11,320 bases of DNA, from the NCBI GenBank assembly GCA_964542305.1, contig CAZITX010000030.1, positions 1 through 11,320 of the forward strand, read 5' to 3'. Source of the stretch: DMER64 sp964542305. GTDB taxonomy: Bacteria; Bacteroidota; Bacteroidia; Bacteroidales; UBA932. The position numbers and the translations under genes are program-made. Shown here piece after piece: positions 1 through 7,138 of the stretch (position 1 is its first letter; each line of letters opens with the position of its first letter). The notes under the pieces are model-generated. The model saw only the letters and a list, made by a program, of their open reading frames with translations, had not been told where the DNA came from and made no database searches.

Positions 1-52
1 GTCAAGCCACAAATGAAATTGTGTGCCTGATTGGGAATTAGTAAGCAGACCC
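1..52. other. Foreign sequence abutting the broken peroxiredoxin; possible IS end
   Basis: On the minus strand, family-like peroxiredoxin coding sequence runs down to about position 53, and from position 52 leftwards it no longer encodes family-like residues. The plus-strand sequence ends with GTAAGCAGACCC directly at the junction. In plus frame 1 the segment reads VKPQMKLCA and then a stop at 28-30, leaving about 20 nt before the junction. A stop codon shortly before an abrupt junction is the usual layout of a transposase 3' end next to an IS terminal repeat, but only one end is visible, so no terminal repeat or target duplication can be verified. A deletion junction or an assembly join is equally possible. 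Confidence 0.35.
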
Positions 53-306
53 TAAATACCGTCTATTGAAAGACCTACCAGTTTGCAATTAACGGCCGCA
101 AATTGCTCCTCCATAACGGCAAAAGTCATAAATTCAGATGTACATACCGGAGTAAAATCAGCCGGGTGACTAAAGAGTATAACCCAATTTCCTTTAAAAT
201 CTCCGGGAAAACTAAGAGGTCCCTGAGTAGTAACCGCTTTGAATTCCGGGGCCGGATCCCCTATGCGTGGCATAGCAAACGTTCTTTCATTTTGATTTGT
301 TTCCAT
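52..306 (-). pseudogene. Peroxiredoxin (AhpC/TSA family), 3'-truncated
   Basis: This is the N-terminal part of a cytoplasmic thiol peroxidase that reduces hydrogen peroxide and organic hydroperoxides. The 84 residues contain the thioredoxin-fold start (PRIGDPAPEF, residues 13-22) and the peroxidatic-cysteine motif FTPVCTSEF with Cys55. They end at LVGLSIDGI followed by TAG. Family members of this Prx6-like type are about 200-225 residues and continue after this point, typically with a Tyr-Ser-His-Ile segment, so more than half of the protein is missing. The start at 306 was chosen over the in-frame ATG at 402 because the extra 32 residues do not resemble the family and the longer form would overlap the divergent gene. 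A TATATTTA box at 328-335 is a one-mismatch -7 candidate for it. The stub lacks the C-terminal half and is probably not functional, unless the junction is artefactual. Confidence 0.8.
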
Positions 307-327
307 AAAATAATTTATTGGTTTTGC

Positions 328-335
328 TAAATATA
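328..335 (-). promoter_or_regulatory. Possible -7 element for the peroxiredoxin gene
   Basis: The minus strand reads TATATTTA, one mismatch from the Bacteroidota TAnnTTTG box, and lies 21 nt upstream of the peroxiredoxin ATG. I found no TTTG at the expected -33 distance, so this is weak. Confidence 0.3.
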
Positions 336-343
336 AGAAAAAA

Positions 344-374
344 TTTGCAGATAAGAAAATGTCCATTAACTTTG
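344..374 (+). promoter_or_regulatory. Bacteroidota housekeeping promoter for the DUF134/ORP-like operon
   Basis: TTTG at 344-347 (-33 element) is followed after 19 bp by TAACTTTG at 367-374, an exact TAnnTTTG -7 element. Transcription should begin near 379-381, giving a leader of about 15 nt before the ATG at 396. This is the only promoter in the window with both elements at canonical spacing. Confidence 0.8.
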
Positions 375-395
375 TATTGAACAAATGCTCATAAT

Positions 396-824
396 ATGGC
401 ACGTCCGAAAAAATTGAGAAAAATAACCAATCCTCCTAAAATAAAAGGATTTACGCCCATCCGGCCTTTAGCCGGAAAAGAAGCATCCCCGGTCCTTTTG
501 GATTACGACGAGTATGAAGCACTGCGTTTGAGCGATTATGAACTGAAAAGCCAATCGGAGTCTGCCGTAGAAATGGGAGTATCCAGACCGACGTTTGCCC
601 GTATTTATGAAAGTGCACGTCGTAAAGTGGCCAAATCATTCACAGAGGGGTTGCCGATTATATTCCAGGGCGGACCCGTTTATTTCAACAGCGATTGGTA
701 TTTCTGTAAAGATTGCAGATGTTGGTTCAATCATCTGAATAAAGTAGATCCGGTGATCATTTGTCCTCTTTGCCGGTCTTCCAACACAGAACAATCGGAT
801 GCTGGTAACGAAACAAAACAATAA
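396..824 (+). CDS. DUF134/UPF0251 family DNA-binding protein
   Basis: This 142-residue protein is a small helix-turn-helix regulator type. The N-terminus MARPKKLRKI leads into the family segment with LDYDEYEALRLSDYE (residues 35-49). A recognition-helix-like stretch follows, from SQSESAVEMGVSRPTFARI to the arginine- and lysine-rich end near residue 80. The C-terminus holds five cysteines (C104, C107, C109, C123, C126) arranged like a zinc ribbon or metal-sensing site. DUF134 proteins are known to sit next to NifX/NifB-type genes in many anaerobes. Here the gene is first in the operon, 15 nt before a NifX-like gene, so it is probably the local transcriptional regulator. Its ligand, and whether it represses or activates, cannot be read from sequence. 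The ATG at 396 has the classic family start and follows the promoter closely. Confidence 0.9.
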   Translation: MARPKKLRKITNPPKIKGFTPIRPLAGKEASPVLLDYDEYEALRLSDYELKSQSESAVEMGVSRPTFARIYESARRKVAKSFTEGLPIIFQGGPVYFNSDWYFCKDCRCWFNHLNKVDPVIICPLCRSSNTEQSDAGNETKQ

Positions 825-839
825 TAAATTCAACATACT

Positions 840-1160
840 ATGAAAATTGCAATTACTTCAACCGGAAATACTCCCCAGGCGACTCTTGACAGCCGTTTTG
901 GACGTTGTTCCTATTTTGTTATTTATGACACGGAATCAGGGTCTACGGAATTCATTCCCAATCCGAACAAACAAGCCATGGAAGGAGCCGGCCCCGCATC
1001 CATACAGCTGGTAGCATCCAAAGGCGTTGAAAAAGTGGTTTCCGGTGAATTCGGAGCCAAGGTCAAGGCAATATTTGACAGTCTTAAAATTCAGCTTGTC
1101 ATTGTAAAAGATTGTTCCATGACCATTAACCGAATTATTGAAATGGTTTCAAAACAATAA
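840..1160 (+). CDS. NifX/NifB-type dinitrogenase iron-molybdenum cofactor-binding family protein (first copy)
   Basis: This is a 106-residue single-domain protein of the Nitro_FeMo-Co fold (RNase H-like), which covers NifX, NafY and the C-terminus of NifB. It starts with the beta strand MKIAITSTG, has the family signature SRFGRCSYFVIYD at about residues 18-30, and contains GAGPASIQLVASKGVEKVV (residues 49-67), matching the usual GGAG..A..L...GV pattern. Proteins of this type bind or carry metal-sulfur clusters. The Desulfovibrio orange protein is one, with a Mo-Cu-sulfide cluster. Which metal this copy binds is unknown. Cys23 follows the FGR motif and is a possible ligand. No signal peptide is present, so it acts in the cytoplasm. 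It is the second gene of the operon, 10 nt ahead of a paralogue. Confidence 0.9.
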   Translation: MKIAITSTGNTPQATLDSRFGRCSYFVIYDTESGSTEFIPNPNKQAMEGAGPASIQLVASKGVEKVVSGEFGAKVKAIFDSLKIQLVIVKDCSMTINRIIEMVSKQ

Positions 1161-1170
1161 AATTTCTACT

Positions 1171-1506
1171 ATGAAAAAAATAGCTATTCCATTGGAAAAC
1201 GGTCGCTTGTGTGCTCATTTTGGCCATTGCCAGCAATTTGCAATCATGGATGTGGATAACGACGCCATCGTATCTGAAACACGCGTCACTCCTCCCCCTC
1301 ATGAACCGGGATTATTACCTGCCTGGCTGGCCGAAAAAGGAGTCAGTCATATCATAGCCGGCGGAATGGGGCAAAGAGCCCTTGCTTTATTTAAAAACCA
1401 AAACATTCAGGTATGTGTTGGCGCGGGATCTGAAGATCCTGTTGAACTTGTCAACGATTGGATAAAAGGATCTTTGTCTACAGGGGCCAACGCCTGTGAC
1501 CATTAA
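1171..1506 (+). CDS. NifX/NifB-type cofactor-binding family protein (second copy)
   Basis: This 111-residue paralogue of the preceding gene has the same fold. The first strand is MKKIAIPLENGRLCAHFG, with the signature motif as AHFGHCQQFAIMDVD instead of SRFGRC. It continues with GLLPAWLAEKGVSHIIAGGMGQRAL and ends in GANACDH. The His and Cys residues around the motif and the terminal Cys-Asp-His are candidate metal ligands absent from the first copy, so the two proteins may have different cargo or act as carrier and acceptor. The ATG at 1171 was preferred to an upstream in-frame ATG at 1138. That earlier start would lie inside the preceding gene and would add 11 residues unlike the family. The gap to the next gene is 14 nt. 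Confidence 0.88.
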   Translation: MKKIAIPLENGRLCAHFGHCQQFAIMDVDNDAIVSETRVTPPPHEPGLLPAWLAEKGVSHIIAGGMGQRALALFKNQNIQVCVGAGSEDPVELVNDWIKGSLSTGANACDH

Positions 1507-1520
1507 TTTTCCCTGTAAAA

Positions 1521-2378
1521 ATGAAGATTGCCATTGCCAGTGGAAAAGGCGGTACGGGAAAGACATTCGTATCTACAAATCTATTTGCTGTCGCAGAGAA
1601 AGAAGCACGGAATGTAACGCTTGTCGACTGTGATGCCGAAGAACCTAATGTGACCGTATTCATAGACGGGAATACCATAAGTACGGATATCATTAACCAG
1701 CATCTTCCGGTAATAGACAAAGAAGCTTGCGTCTATTGCGGCAAATGCCGGGACTGGTGTAATTACAATGCTATCATCTGTCTGCCGGAAAACAAACAGA
1801 TATACCTGATAGAAGACCTTTGTCATGATTGCGGCGCATGTTTGGCTGCCTGCCAATACAACGCCATCAATGAAATTGAAAAAAGACTGGGTACTGTGAC
1901 CGTAAAACAGTATTCAGATACGGCCCGGATTATAGAAGCACGTGCAGATATTGGTGTTTATTCTCCGGTCCAGGTGATCAAGGCGACGCTTAACAAGGCA
2001 GACAATGCCGAATTGATACTGATGGACTCCCCGCCCGGAATTTCTTGTCCTTTTATTGCCGCCGTTGTTCCGGCCGATTATGTTGTCCTGGTTACCGAAC
2101 CCACTCCTTTTGGGTTGAATGATCTGAAACTTTCCGTTGAAACCCTTGAAGAGCTGGAAAAACCTTTCGGCGTTGTGGTAAATCGTGCCGGCCTGGGTGA
2201 TGACCGCGTATACGACTGGCTTGAAGAAAAACAAATTCCGCTTCTGATGAAAATCCCTTTCGACAAAAAGATTGCAAAAATCTATTCCCAAAGTCAATTG
2301 CTGGTCCAGGAAGATCCAATTTACGAAGCCCGTTTTCTGGAACTGCTTAAAACAATTCAAGGATCATGCAAACCATAA
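1521..2378 (+). CDS. MinD/Mrp superfamily P-loop ATPase with inserted 2x[4Fe-4S] ferredoxin domain (first copy)
   Basis: This 285-residue cytoplasmic ATPase belongs to the SIMIBI/MinD class. The deviant Walker A is GKGGTGKT at residues 8-15, the switch region is LVDCDAEEPN (34-43), and the Walker B-like motif is MDSPPG (168-173). Between them lie two ferredoxin motifs, CxxCxxCxxxC at C70-C73-C76-C80 and at C101-C104-C107-C111, each followed by NAI. The family couples ATP hydrolysis to Fe-S or cofactor cluster assembly or partner binding. Homologues in ORP-type loci occur as tandem pairs with NifX-like proteins, as here. The next gene overlaps it by 13 bp, suggesting translational coupling and joint (hetero-oligomeric) action. 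The precise substrate is unknown. Confidence 0.92.
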   Translation: MKIAIASGKGGTGKTFVSTNLFAVAEKEARNVTLVDCDAEEPNVTVFIDGNTISTDIINQHLPVIDKEACVYCGKCRDWCNYNAIICLPENKQIYLIEDLCHDCGACLAACQYNAINEIEKRLGTVTVKQYSDTARIIEARADIGVYSPVQVIKATLNKADNAELILMDSPPGISCPFIAAVVPADYVVLVTEPTPFGLNDLKLSVETLEELEKPFGVVVNRAGLGDDRVYDWLEEKQIPLLMKIPFDKKIAKIYSQSQLLVQEDPIYEARFLELLKTIQGSCKP

Positions 2379-3259
2379 ACGAAATATCCATTCTGAGCGG
2401 TAAAGGAGGGACCGGGAAAACGTCTATTGCAGCAGCCCTGGCAACCCTGGAAAAAAATACGGTAGCAGCAGATTGTGATGTAGATGCTGCCAATTTGTAC
2501 CTGATTCTGCATCCGAATGATTACAGGACCGAAAAATATATTTCCGGACACAAGGCAGTAATCAACTACGACCTATGCACTCAATGCGGGTTGTGCAAGG
2601 ATCACTGCAGGTTCAATGCCATTGAACGTAAGCCAGATCCTGATTATGCGGAAGGAAAGATCAGTATTGTTGAAACATCGTGTGACGGCTGCTGGTTGTG
2701 TTCCAGAATTTGTCCCGTCAATGCAATTGACATGGTCCCCAGCGATAAGAGCAATTGGTTTCTGGGTAACTACAGATACGGGAAAATGGTTCATGCACGT
2801 CTAGCCCCGGGAGAGGAAAATTCGGGCAAATTAGTAAGTGTGGTAAGGGAACAGTCCCGTCAAACAGCAGATGAATGCGGGGCAAAAAACATTATTATTG
2901 ACGGACCTCCGGGAACCGGATGTGCGGCTATAGCCTCTCTTACCGGTGCCAACAAAGTGGTGGTTGTCACGGAGCCTACGGGCACCGGGCTTCATGACAT
3001 GAAACGGATACTGGATCTTGCAGGCCGTTTTCAGGTTAAGAGATATGTAATAATCAACAAGTCAGACCTAAATACAGAAATTAGAGACAATATCTGCAGT
3101 TGGTGTGAAAAAGAAGGTATCCCCGTAATCGGGAATTTACCGTTTGATCCCCGGATGGTACATTCAATGGTGGCATGCAAGAGCATCCAGGAATGGGCTC
3201 CCGATTCGGAAATATCAGCTTCAATTCATAAAATTAACGAACTTTTAACACAGAGCTAA
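2366..3259 (+). CDS. MinD/Mrp superfamily P-loop ATPase with inserted 2x[4Fe-4S] ferredoxin domain (second copy)
   Basis: This 297-residue paralogue of the preceding ATPase has its Walker A GKGGTGKT at residues 12-19, ADCDVDAAN at 35-43 and IDGPPG at 178-183. Its ferredoxin motifs are at C71-C74-C77-C81 and C106-C109-C112-C116, the second followed by PVNAID as in classical 8Fe ferredoxins. It is the last gene of the operon. The start at 2366 places the Walker A at the expected distance from the N-terminus and overlaps the previous stop in another reading frame. Its stop lies one base from the stop of the convergent esterase gene, so no terminator fits between them. The likely role is partner of the first ATPase in loading or remodelling a metal-sulfur cluster on the NifX-like proteins. 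This rests on gene context only. Confidence 0.92.
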   Translation: MQTINEISILSGKGGTGKTSIAAALATLEKNTVAADCDVDAANLYLILHPNDYRTEKYISGHKAVINYDLCTQCGLCKDHCRFNAIERKPDPDYAEGKISIVETSCDGCWLCSRICPVNAIDMVPSDKSNWFLGNYRYGKMVHARLAPGEENSGKLVSVVREQSRQTADECGAKNIIIDGPPGTGCAAIASLTGANKVVVVTEPTGTGLHDMKRILDLAGRFQVKRYVIINKSDLNTEIRDNICSWCEKEGIPVIGNLPFDPRMVHSMVACKSIQEWAPDSEISASIHKINELLTQS

Positions 3260-3260
3260 C

Positions 3261-4904
3261 CTACACCCCCGTTGCCTGTTCCAGTACTAAACGGGCTTCC
3301 CTGTCCGGATCATTCATTACTTTGGAATGTACATTCAGCACCATAGTTTCACCGTTTTCCCGGGTATATTGAGGCCATTCGGGCAAAGATCCGCCGTTGG
3401 GATCCCCGGTTTTCATAAACTGAAGCAAGGCGTCTGCCATTTTCCGGGATAATGTTCTTGGGATTTTACCTCCGCCGGTATGCGTCACCATCAGATCTGT
3501 ATTGCAAAACCAGAAACAGATATCAACACAATGGAAAGCCCTCATCCTTCCGTCAAACAGTGGCGGTTCCCATCCAAACCAGGCCATATATACCGGGGCG
3601 CTTTGCTGTAATTTGGTGTTGGCTGCATTAACGACATTTACCCTGCTTGAGTTTATCAAGGCTAATATTTCAACGGGCTTTTTGTCCGCAAACTGTCCTG
3701 CGTAGGCAGCTACTATTTCATAAGCATCCTCCCCGTAACGGTCCTCCAACTGTTCAACTACCTGATCCAGAGAAATGTCCTCCAGTTCCGGACGGTCCCG
3801 GTTGGGATTCCATTCATGAAAGGTAGTGCAATAGATCATTGGTATATCTGGGACGGCAGGGTCGTTAGCGCTGAAATAGGTGCCTTCCGGTAATACCGCA
3901 CCGTCGGCAACCGGTCCAAAACCACCACGAATACCTTCTCCTTCAATTTGTTGGTTAAATTTAGCAGCTGCCCGATTTGCCAGTTCCAGGTAATCTTCCC
4001 AGGGCATCTCCTGTAATTTTTCTATTTGCGATGGATCCAGTCCGGCTTCTTCCAGGATAAATGCTCCCAGGGCGGCTGAATATTCAGGATCCCCGGCTTT
4101 CACCGAATTTCCGCTCAATGCCACGGCTTTATGGACCAATCCTTTGGCCAGAGGCATCGTCGCTATTGCACTGACTTTAGATCCGCCTCCTGATTGGCCA
4201 ATGATGGTAACGTTGCCCGGATCACCTCCAAAATTCTCAATATTATCATGAACCCAACGCAAGGCAGCAATGATATCCAGCAGTCCTACATTTCCGGAAT
4301 ACTTGAAAGCTTCACCTCCTGCTTTTGAGAAATCAGAAAAACCAAAAGCATTCAGGCGGTGATTGACCGAACAGAATACCACATCTCCGTAGCGGGACAG
4401 GTTTTCACCGCTGTACCCGTTTTGTTCAATGGAATTCCCGCTGGAAAAGCCGCCCCCGTGCAACCATACAATAACCGGCCTTTTTCGGACATCCAGGGCG
4501 GGTGTCCATACATTCAGCCGTAAGCAGTCTTCCCCTATTTCATCGTAATTCCACCTGTCCACAAATGCCGGGTAGGATTCAGAGTCGCGCGGATACCTGA
4601 TGATCTGGGGCGCCGAGGTGGGGAAATAGACGCAGGGAAGCACACCTTCCCAGGGTTCCGGGGGAGATGGAGGCATGAACCTGTTTTTCCCCGAGGTGTT
4701 GGCCCCGTAAGGAATGCCCATAAAATGATAAATGTCCCGGAGTACATACCCTTTTACTTGTCCGTAAGCGGTGGAAGCAACGGCAATGTCTTCCCCGATG
4801 AAGAGTTGTTGTTGGTCAGGGGCATTATTCCCATGCCTGGAACCGGAGCAACCTCCGACCGTAAGTGCAATCAATAAAAAGACAAAGAGTGTATTGTATT
4901 TCAT
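3261..4904 (-). CDS. Type B carboxylesterase lipoprotein
   Basis: This 547-residue alpha/beta-hydrolase belongs to the carboxylesterase type B family and hydrolyses carboxylic ester bonds; the natural substrate is unknown. The N-terminus is a lipoprotein signal with hydrophobic residues 5-18 and the lipobox region TVGGC (Cys19), so the enzyme is envelope-anchored. Visible motifs are YHFMGIPYG (59-67), EDCLRLNVW (125-133), the oxyanion-hole HGGG (149-152), and the nucleophile elbow GQSGGG with Ser238. A likely acid is Glu364 in TTFHEW, and the likely catalytic histidine is His458 in AFHCVDICFWF. The elbow departs from the usual GESAGG. The ATG at 4904 was chosen over the in-frame ATG at 4940 because it starts the signal peptide directly and lies 5 nt after the GH31 stop, whereas the earlier start would overlap that gene. 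It is the last gene of a three-gene operon, possibly acting with GH31 on an acylated glycan or glycoside. Confidence 0.9.
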   Translation of the reverse strand: MKYNTLFVFLLIALTVGGCSGSRHGNNAPDQQQLFIGEDIAVASTAYGQVKGYVLRDIYHFMGIPYGANTSGKNRFMPPSPPEPWEGVLPCVYFPTSAPQIIRYPRDSESYPAFVDRWNYDEIGEDCLRLNVWTPALDVRKRPVIVWLHGGGFSSGNSIEQNGYSGENLSRYGDVVFCSVNHRLNAFGFSDFSKAGGEAFKYSGNVGLLDIIAALRWVHDNIENFGGDPGNVTIIGQSGGGSKVSAIATMPLAKGLVHKAVALSGNSVKAGDPEYSAALGAFILEEAGLDPSQIEKLQEMPWEDYLELANRAAAKFNQQIEGEGIRGGFGPVADGAVLPEGTYFSANDPAVPDIPMIYCTTFHEWNPNRDRPELEDISLDQVVEQLEDRYGEDAYEIVAAYAGQFADKKPVEILALINSSRVNVVNAANTKLQQSAPVYMAWFGWEPPLFDGRMRAFHCVDICFWFCNTDLMVTHTGGGKIPRTLSRKMADALLQFMKTGDPNGGSLPEWPQYTRENGETMVLNVHSKVMNDPDREARLVLEQATGV

Positions 4905-4909
4905 AAGAT

Positions 4910-7123
4910 TTAATATTTGATGTTTTTCACTTTTTCCCAATCAATTTTATCTGTACTCTGTGCAACAGGCACATGCGGAATTTCCGCTCCTTTTCTTACC
5001 AGGATCACTGCAGGTATCTCTCCGGCGTCAATCCGGTGCCAACCGGCAGTGTATGTTTTTCCGCTCTGGTAATCCACCCACCGATCACCCGGCAAATAAA
5101 CAAAACGGGATCCGGCACTTTCAAAAAGAGGTGCCACCAGGATGTCTTCACCGAACAAATACTGGTCCTCTAACTGCCAAACGGCAGGATCATCGGGGTA
5201 CTCTACCAGCAGGGCCCGCAACATTGGCAATCCGGTTTGCGTACACTTTTCCGCTTGTTGCAGGATATAAGGCATCAGGGAGTATTTCAACTCGGCAGAT
5301 TTGCGAAAAGCATCTGTGAAATCTTCACCGTAATACCACGGTTCGGTGGGAGGAGCTCCATGCACACGGGTGTGTGATGTCAAAAATCCGAAAGGCAGCC
5401 AGCGACGGTACAACTCCTCGGGACAACTCTGTACAAAACCGCCAATATCGTGACTCCAGAACGAAAAACCGCTAAGCCCCAAAGACAATCCACTTCTGAG
5501 AGTCGTCAGCATCCCAATATCGGTATTGGAAGCATCTCCTCCCCAGTGAAGGGGATACCGCTGCGATCCGGCCCAAGCACTTCTGGCCCACATGATGGTT
5601 TCATTTTTCGTTTTGGCGGTTATCTCGGCAACGGCTTTATTATACCTCAGGGGATAAAGGTTGTGTTCGTACAAGCCGCCTTTCCCGCTGGCATAATATC
5701 CGTTCAACGGCGCGCCTTCCCCAAAATCAACCTTGATCGCTCCCACACCCATTTTCAAAAGGGCTTCCAGTTTTTCCTGGTACCAGATTACGGTTTGGGG
5801 ATTGGAAAAATCAAGAACCACGTCTTCGTAAGGAAGTCCTCCTTTTTCGTTTTTAACGTAAAGACCTTTTTCAATTAATTCCGGGAAAAACTTGTTTTTG
5901 GGCGTGAAATAAGGCAATTGCCACAAGGAAATGTGGAACCCGTCTGCCAGAAGGTCATTGATCATCTTCTGAGCATCCGGGAAACGGTCCGGAGCAAATA
6001 CGTAATCACACTGCCAGTCGGTCTGGAACCAGCCTGTGTCAAAATGGATCACATCTGACGGGATCCTGTTATCCCTTAGCCGTTGTGCGATCTCGTACCC
6101 TTCTTCCTGTGAAAAGTAGGTGATACGGCTCATCCAGGTCCCGAAAGACCAGATAGGAGGCATGGTGGCTTTCCCCGTGAGGTTGGTATACTGATCTATG
6201 ATTTGTGACGGCTTGCCCCAAAAAAGGAAAAGATCCAGGGTTTCATCGGCCATGAACAATTTGGAAGCGCCTGCATGGGAAGCCCCGAAGTCGCACGTAA
6301 CCGGGGCCGATGTGTGCATGAACATCCCGTATCCGCGGCTGCTGAAAAAGAACGGAATGGGTTTGTACATCTGATCACTCTCAGGACTTTGCGGATCGGT
6401 TACAAACAAATGTACTTCCTGTCCCACTTTGTTCAGAGCGGTGGGAGATTCTCCGCAACCGACTATCTTTTCACCCGGATGCAGGGAAAAAACGGGATTG
6501 ATGCTCCTGATATTGTCAGAGGCTCTTTTTATAAACTGAAAAGGCAACACTTTAATCTGGGTGGAATCATTGTCTGCCCAATGCCGGGTACGCGTAAGTT
6601 CCTTACCGTTCTCATCACACAATAGAATGGTGAAGGGATATTCCTTTATTACAAGATTTCCGGATTGCCCCTTGTAAATGTGAGATCCTTCTTCATAACT
6701 ATATTTCCAGGTCTCGTCGGAAGGCGGAGTGCCGTAAAGCATCAGGGATTCTTCTTCCGGGAAGATGACGGGAGAAGTGTATACCCTTAAACGAACCGTA
6801 ACGGGAGAAATAAAATCAATTTGAAATTGCAATCGGGGATTGTTTTCGTATTGTGTTTCCGGGAAATCCAGCATATCTAGCGGCTGAGGCAACACGGTAG
6901 TAGTGTTGAACGCTTGTCTGGCATACAAGCTGTGACGTTTCCAGCTGATGATCCCGCTTGCCGTTGACGGGTCAAAAGAGGACAGGGAATCGGCAAAAAA
7001 GTATGTGTTGCTGAAATCCTCAAAATCCTTGCTTACATCAACGGCCCGGCTTTGCAGGTATGGCTGCGCAAAACCCTGGAGGAACAGGAACAATGCTCCC
7101 GTCAGTATCAGAATTCTTTTCAT
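4910..7123 (-). CDS. Exported glycoside hydrolase family 31, alpha-xylosidase (YicI)-like
   Basis: This 737-residue retaining alpha-glycosidase has a type I signal peptide, MKRILILTGALFLFLQGFA, with likely cleavage after Ala19, which points to the periplasm. An N-terminal beta-sandwich (about 30-310) precedes the (beta/alpha)8 barrel beginning near PPIWSFGTWMSR (322-333). The probable nucleophile is Asp466 in GAIKVDFGEGAP and the acid/base is Asp530 in HWGGDASNT. The KxDFGE form is typical of the alpha-xylosidase/YicI branch rather than the alpha-glucosidase WxDMNE form. A C-terminal beta domain follows, with LFGEDILVAPL near residue 660 and LPGDRWVDYQSG. The gene lies 15 nt downstream of the dehydrogenase gene and 5 nt upstream of the esterase gene, clearly within one operon. 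Substrate could be an alpha-xyloside (for example from xyloglucan), but no SusC/D pair or other xyloglucan gene is in view, so that is inference. Confidence 0.92.
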   Translation of the reverse strand: MKRILILTGALFLFLQGFAQPYLQSRAVDVSKDFEDFSNTYFFADSLSSFDPSTASGIISWKRHSLYARQAFNTTTVLPQPLDMLDFPETQYENNPRLQFQIDFISPVTVRLRVYTSPVIFPEEESLMLYGTPPSDETWKYSYEEGSHIYKGQSGNLVIKEYPFTILLCDENGKELTRTRHWADNDSTQIKVLPFQFIKRASDNIRSINPVFSLHPGEKIVGCGESPTALNKVGQEVHLFVTDPQSPESDQMYKPIPFFFSSRGYGMFMHTSAPVTCDFGASHAGASKLFMADETLDLFLFWGKPSQIIDQYTNLTGKATMPPIWSFGTWMSRITYFSQEEGYEIAQRLRDNRIPSDVIHFDTGWFQTDWQCDYVFAPDRFPDAQKMINDLLADGFHISLWQLPYFTPKNKFFPELIEKGLYVKNEKGGLPYEDVVLDFSNPQTVIWYQEKLEALLKMGVGAIKVDFGEGAPLNGYYASGKGGLYEHNLYPLRYNKAVAEITAKTKNETIMWARSAWAGSQRYPLHWGGDASNTDIGMLTTLRSGLSLGLSGFSFWSHDIGGFVQSCPEELYRRWLPFGFLTSHTRVHGAPPTEPWYYGEDFTDAFRKSAELKYSLMPYILQQAEKCTQTGLPMLRALLVEYPDDPAVWQLEDQYLFGEDILVAPLFESAGSRFVYLPGDRWVDYQSGKTYTAGWHRIDAGEIPAVILVRKGAEIPHVPVAQSTDKIDWEKVKNIKY

Positions 7124-7138
7124 AAAAAATAAGTTTTA

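Noticed and set aside
1138..1170. Earlier start for the second NifX-like protein
   Set aside because: It lies in the 3' end of the previous gene and adds residues unlike the family.
840..3259. Nitrogen fixation cluster
   Set aside because: NifX-type proteins and MinD-like ATPases occur widely without nitrogenase; no nifH, nifD, nifK or full NifB is present.
4905..4940. Earlier start of the carboxylesterase
   Set aside because: It overlaps the GH31 gene and puts a hydrophilic stretch before the lipoprotein signal.
5450..5878. Plus-strand open frame of 142 codons inside the GH31 gene
   Set aside because: It is antisense to a strongly supported enzyme gene and its translation shows no recognisable motif; the same applies to the other antisense frames within the GH31, ATPase and dehydrogenase genes.
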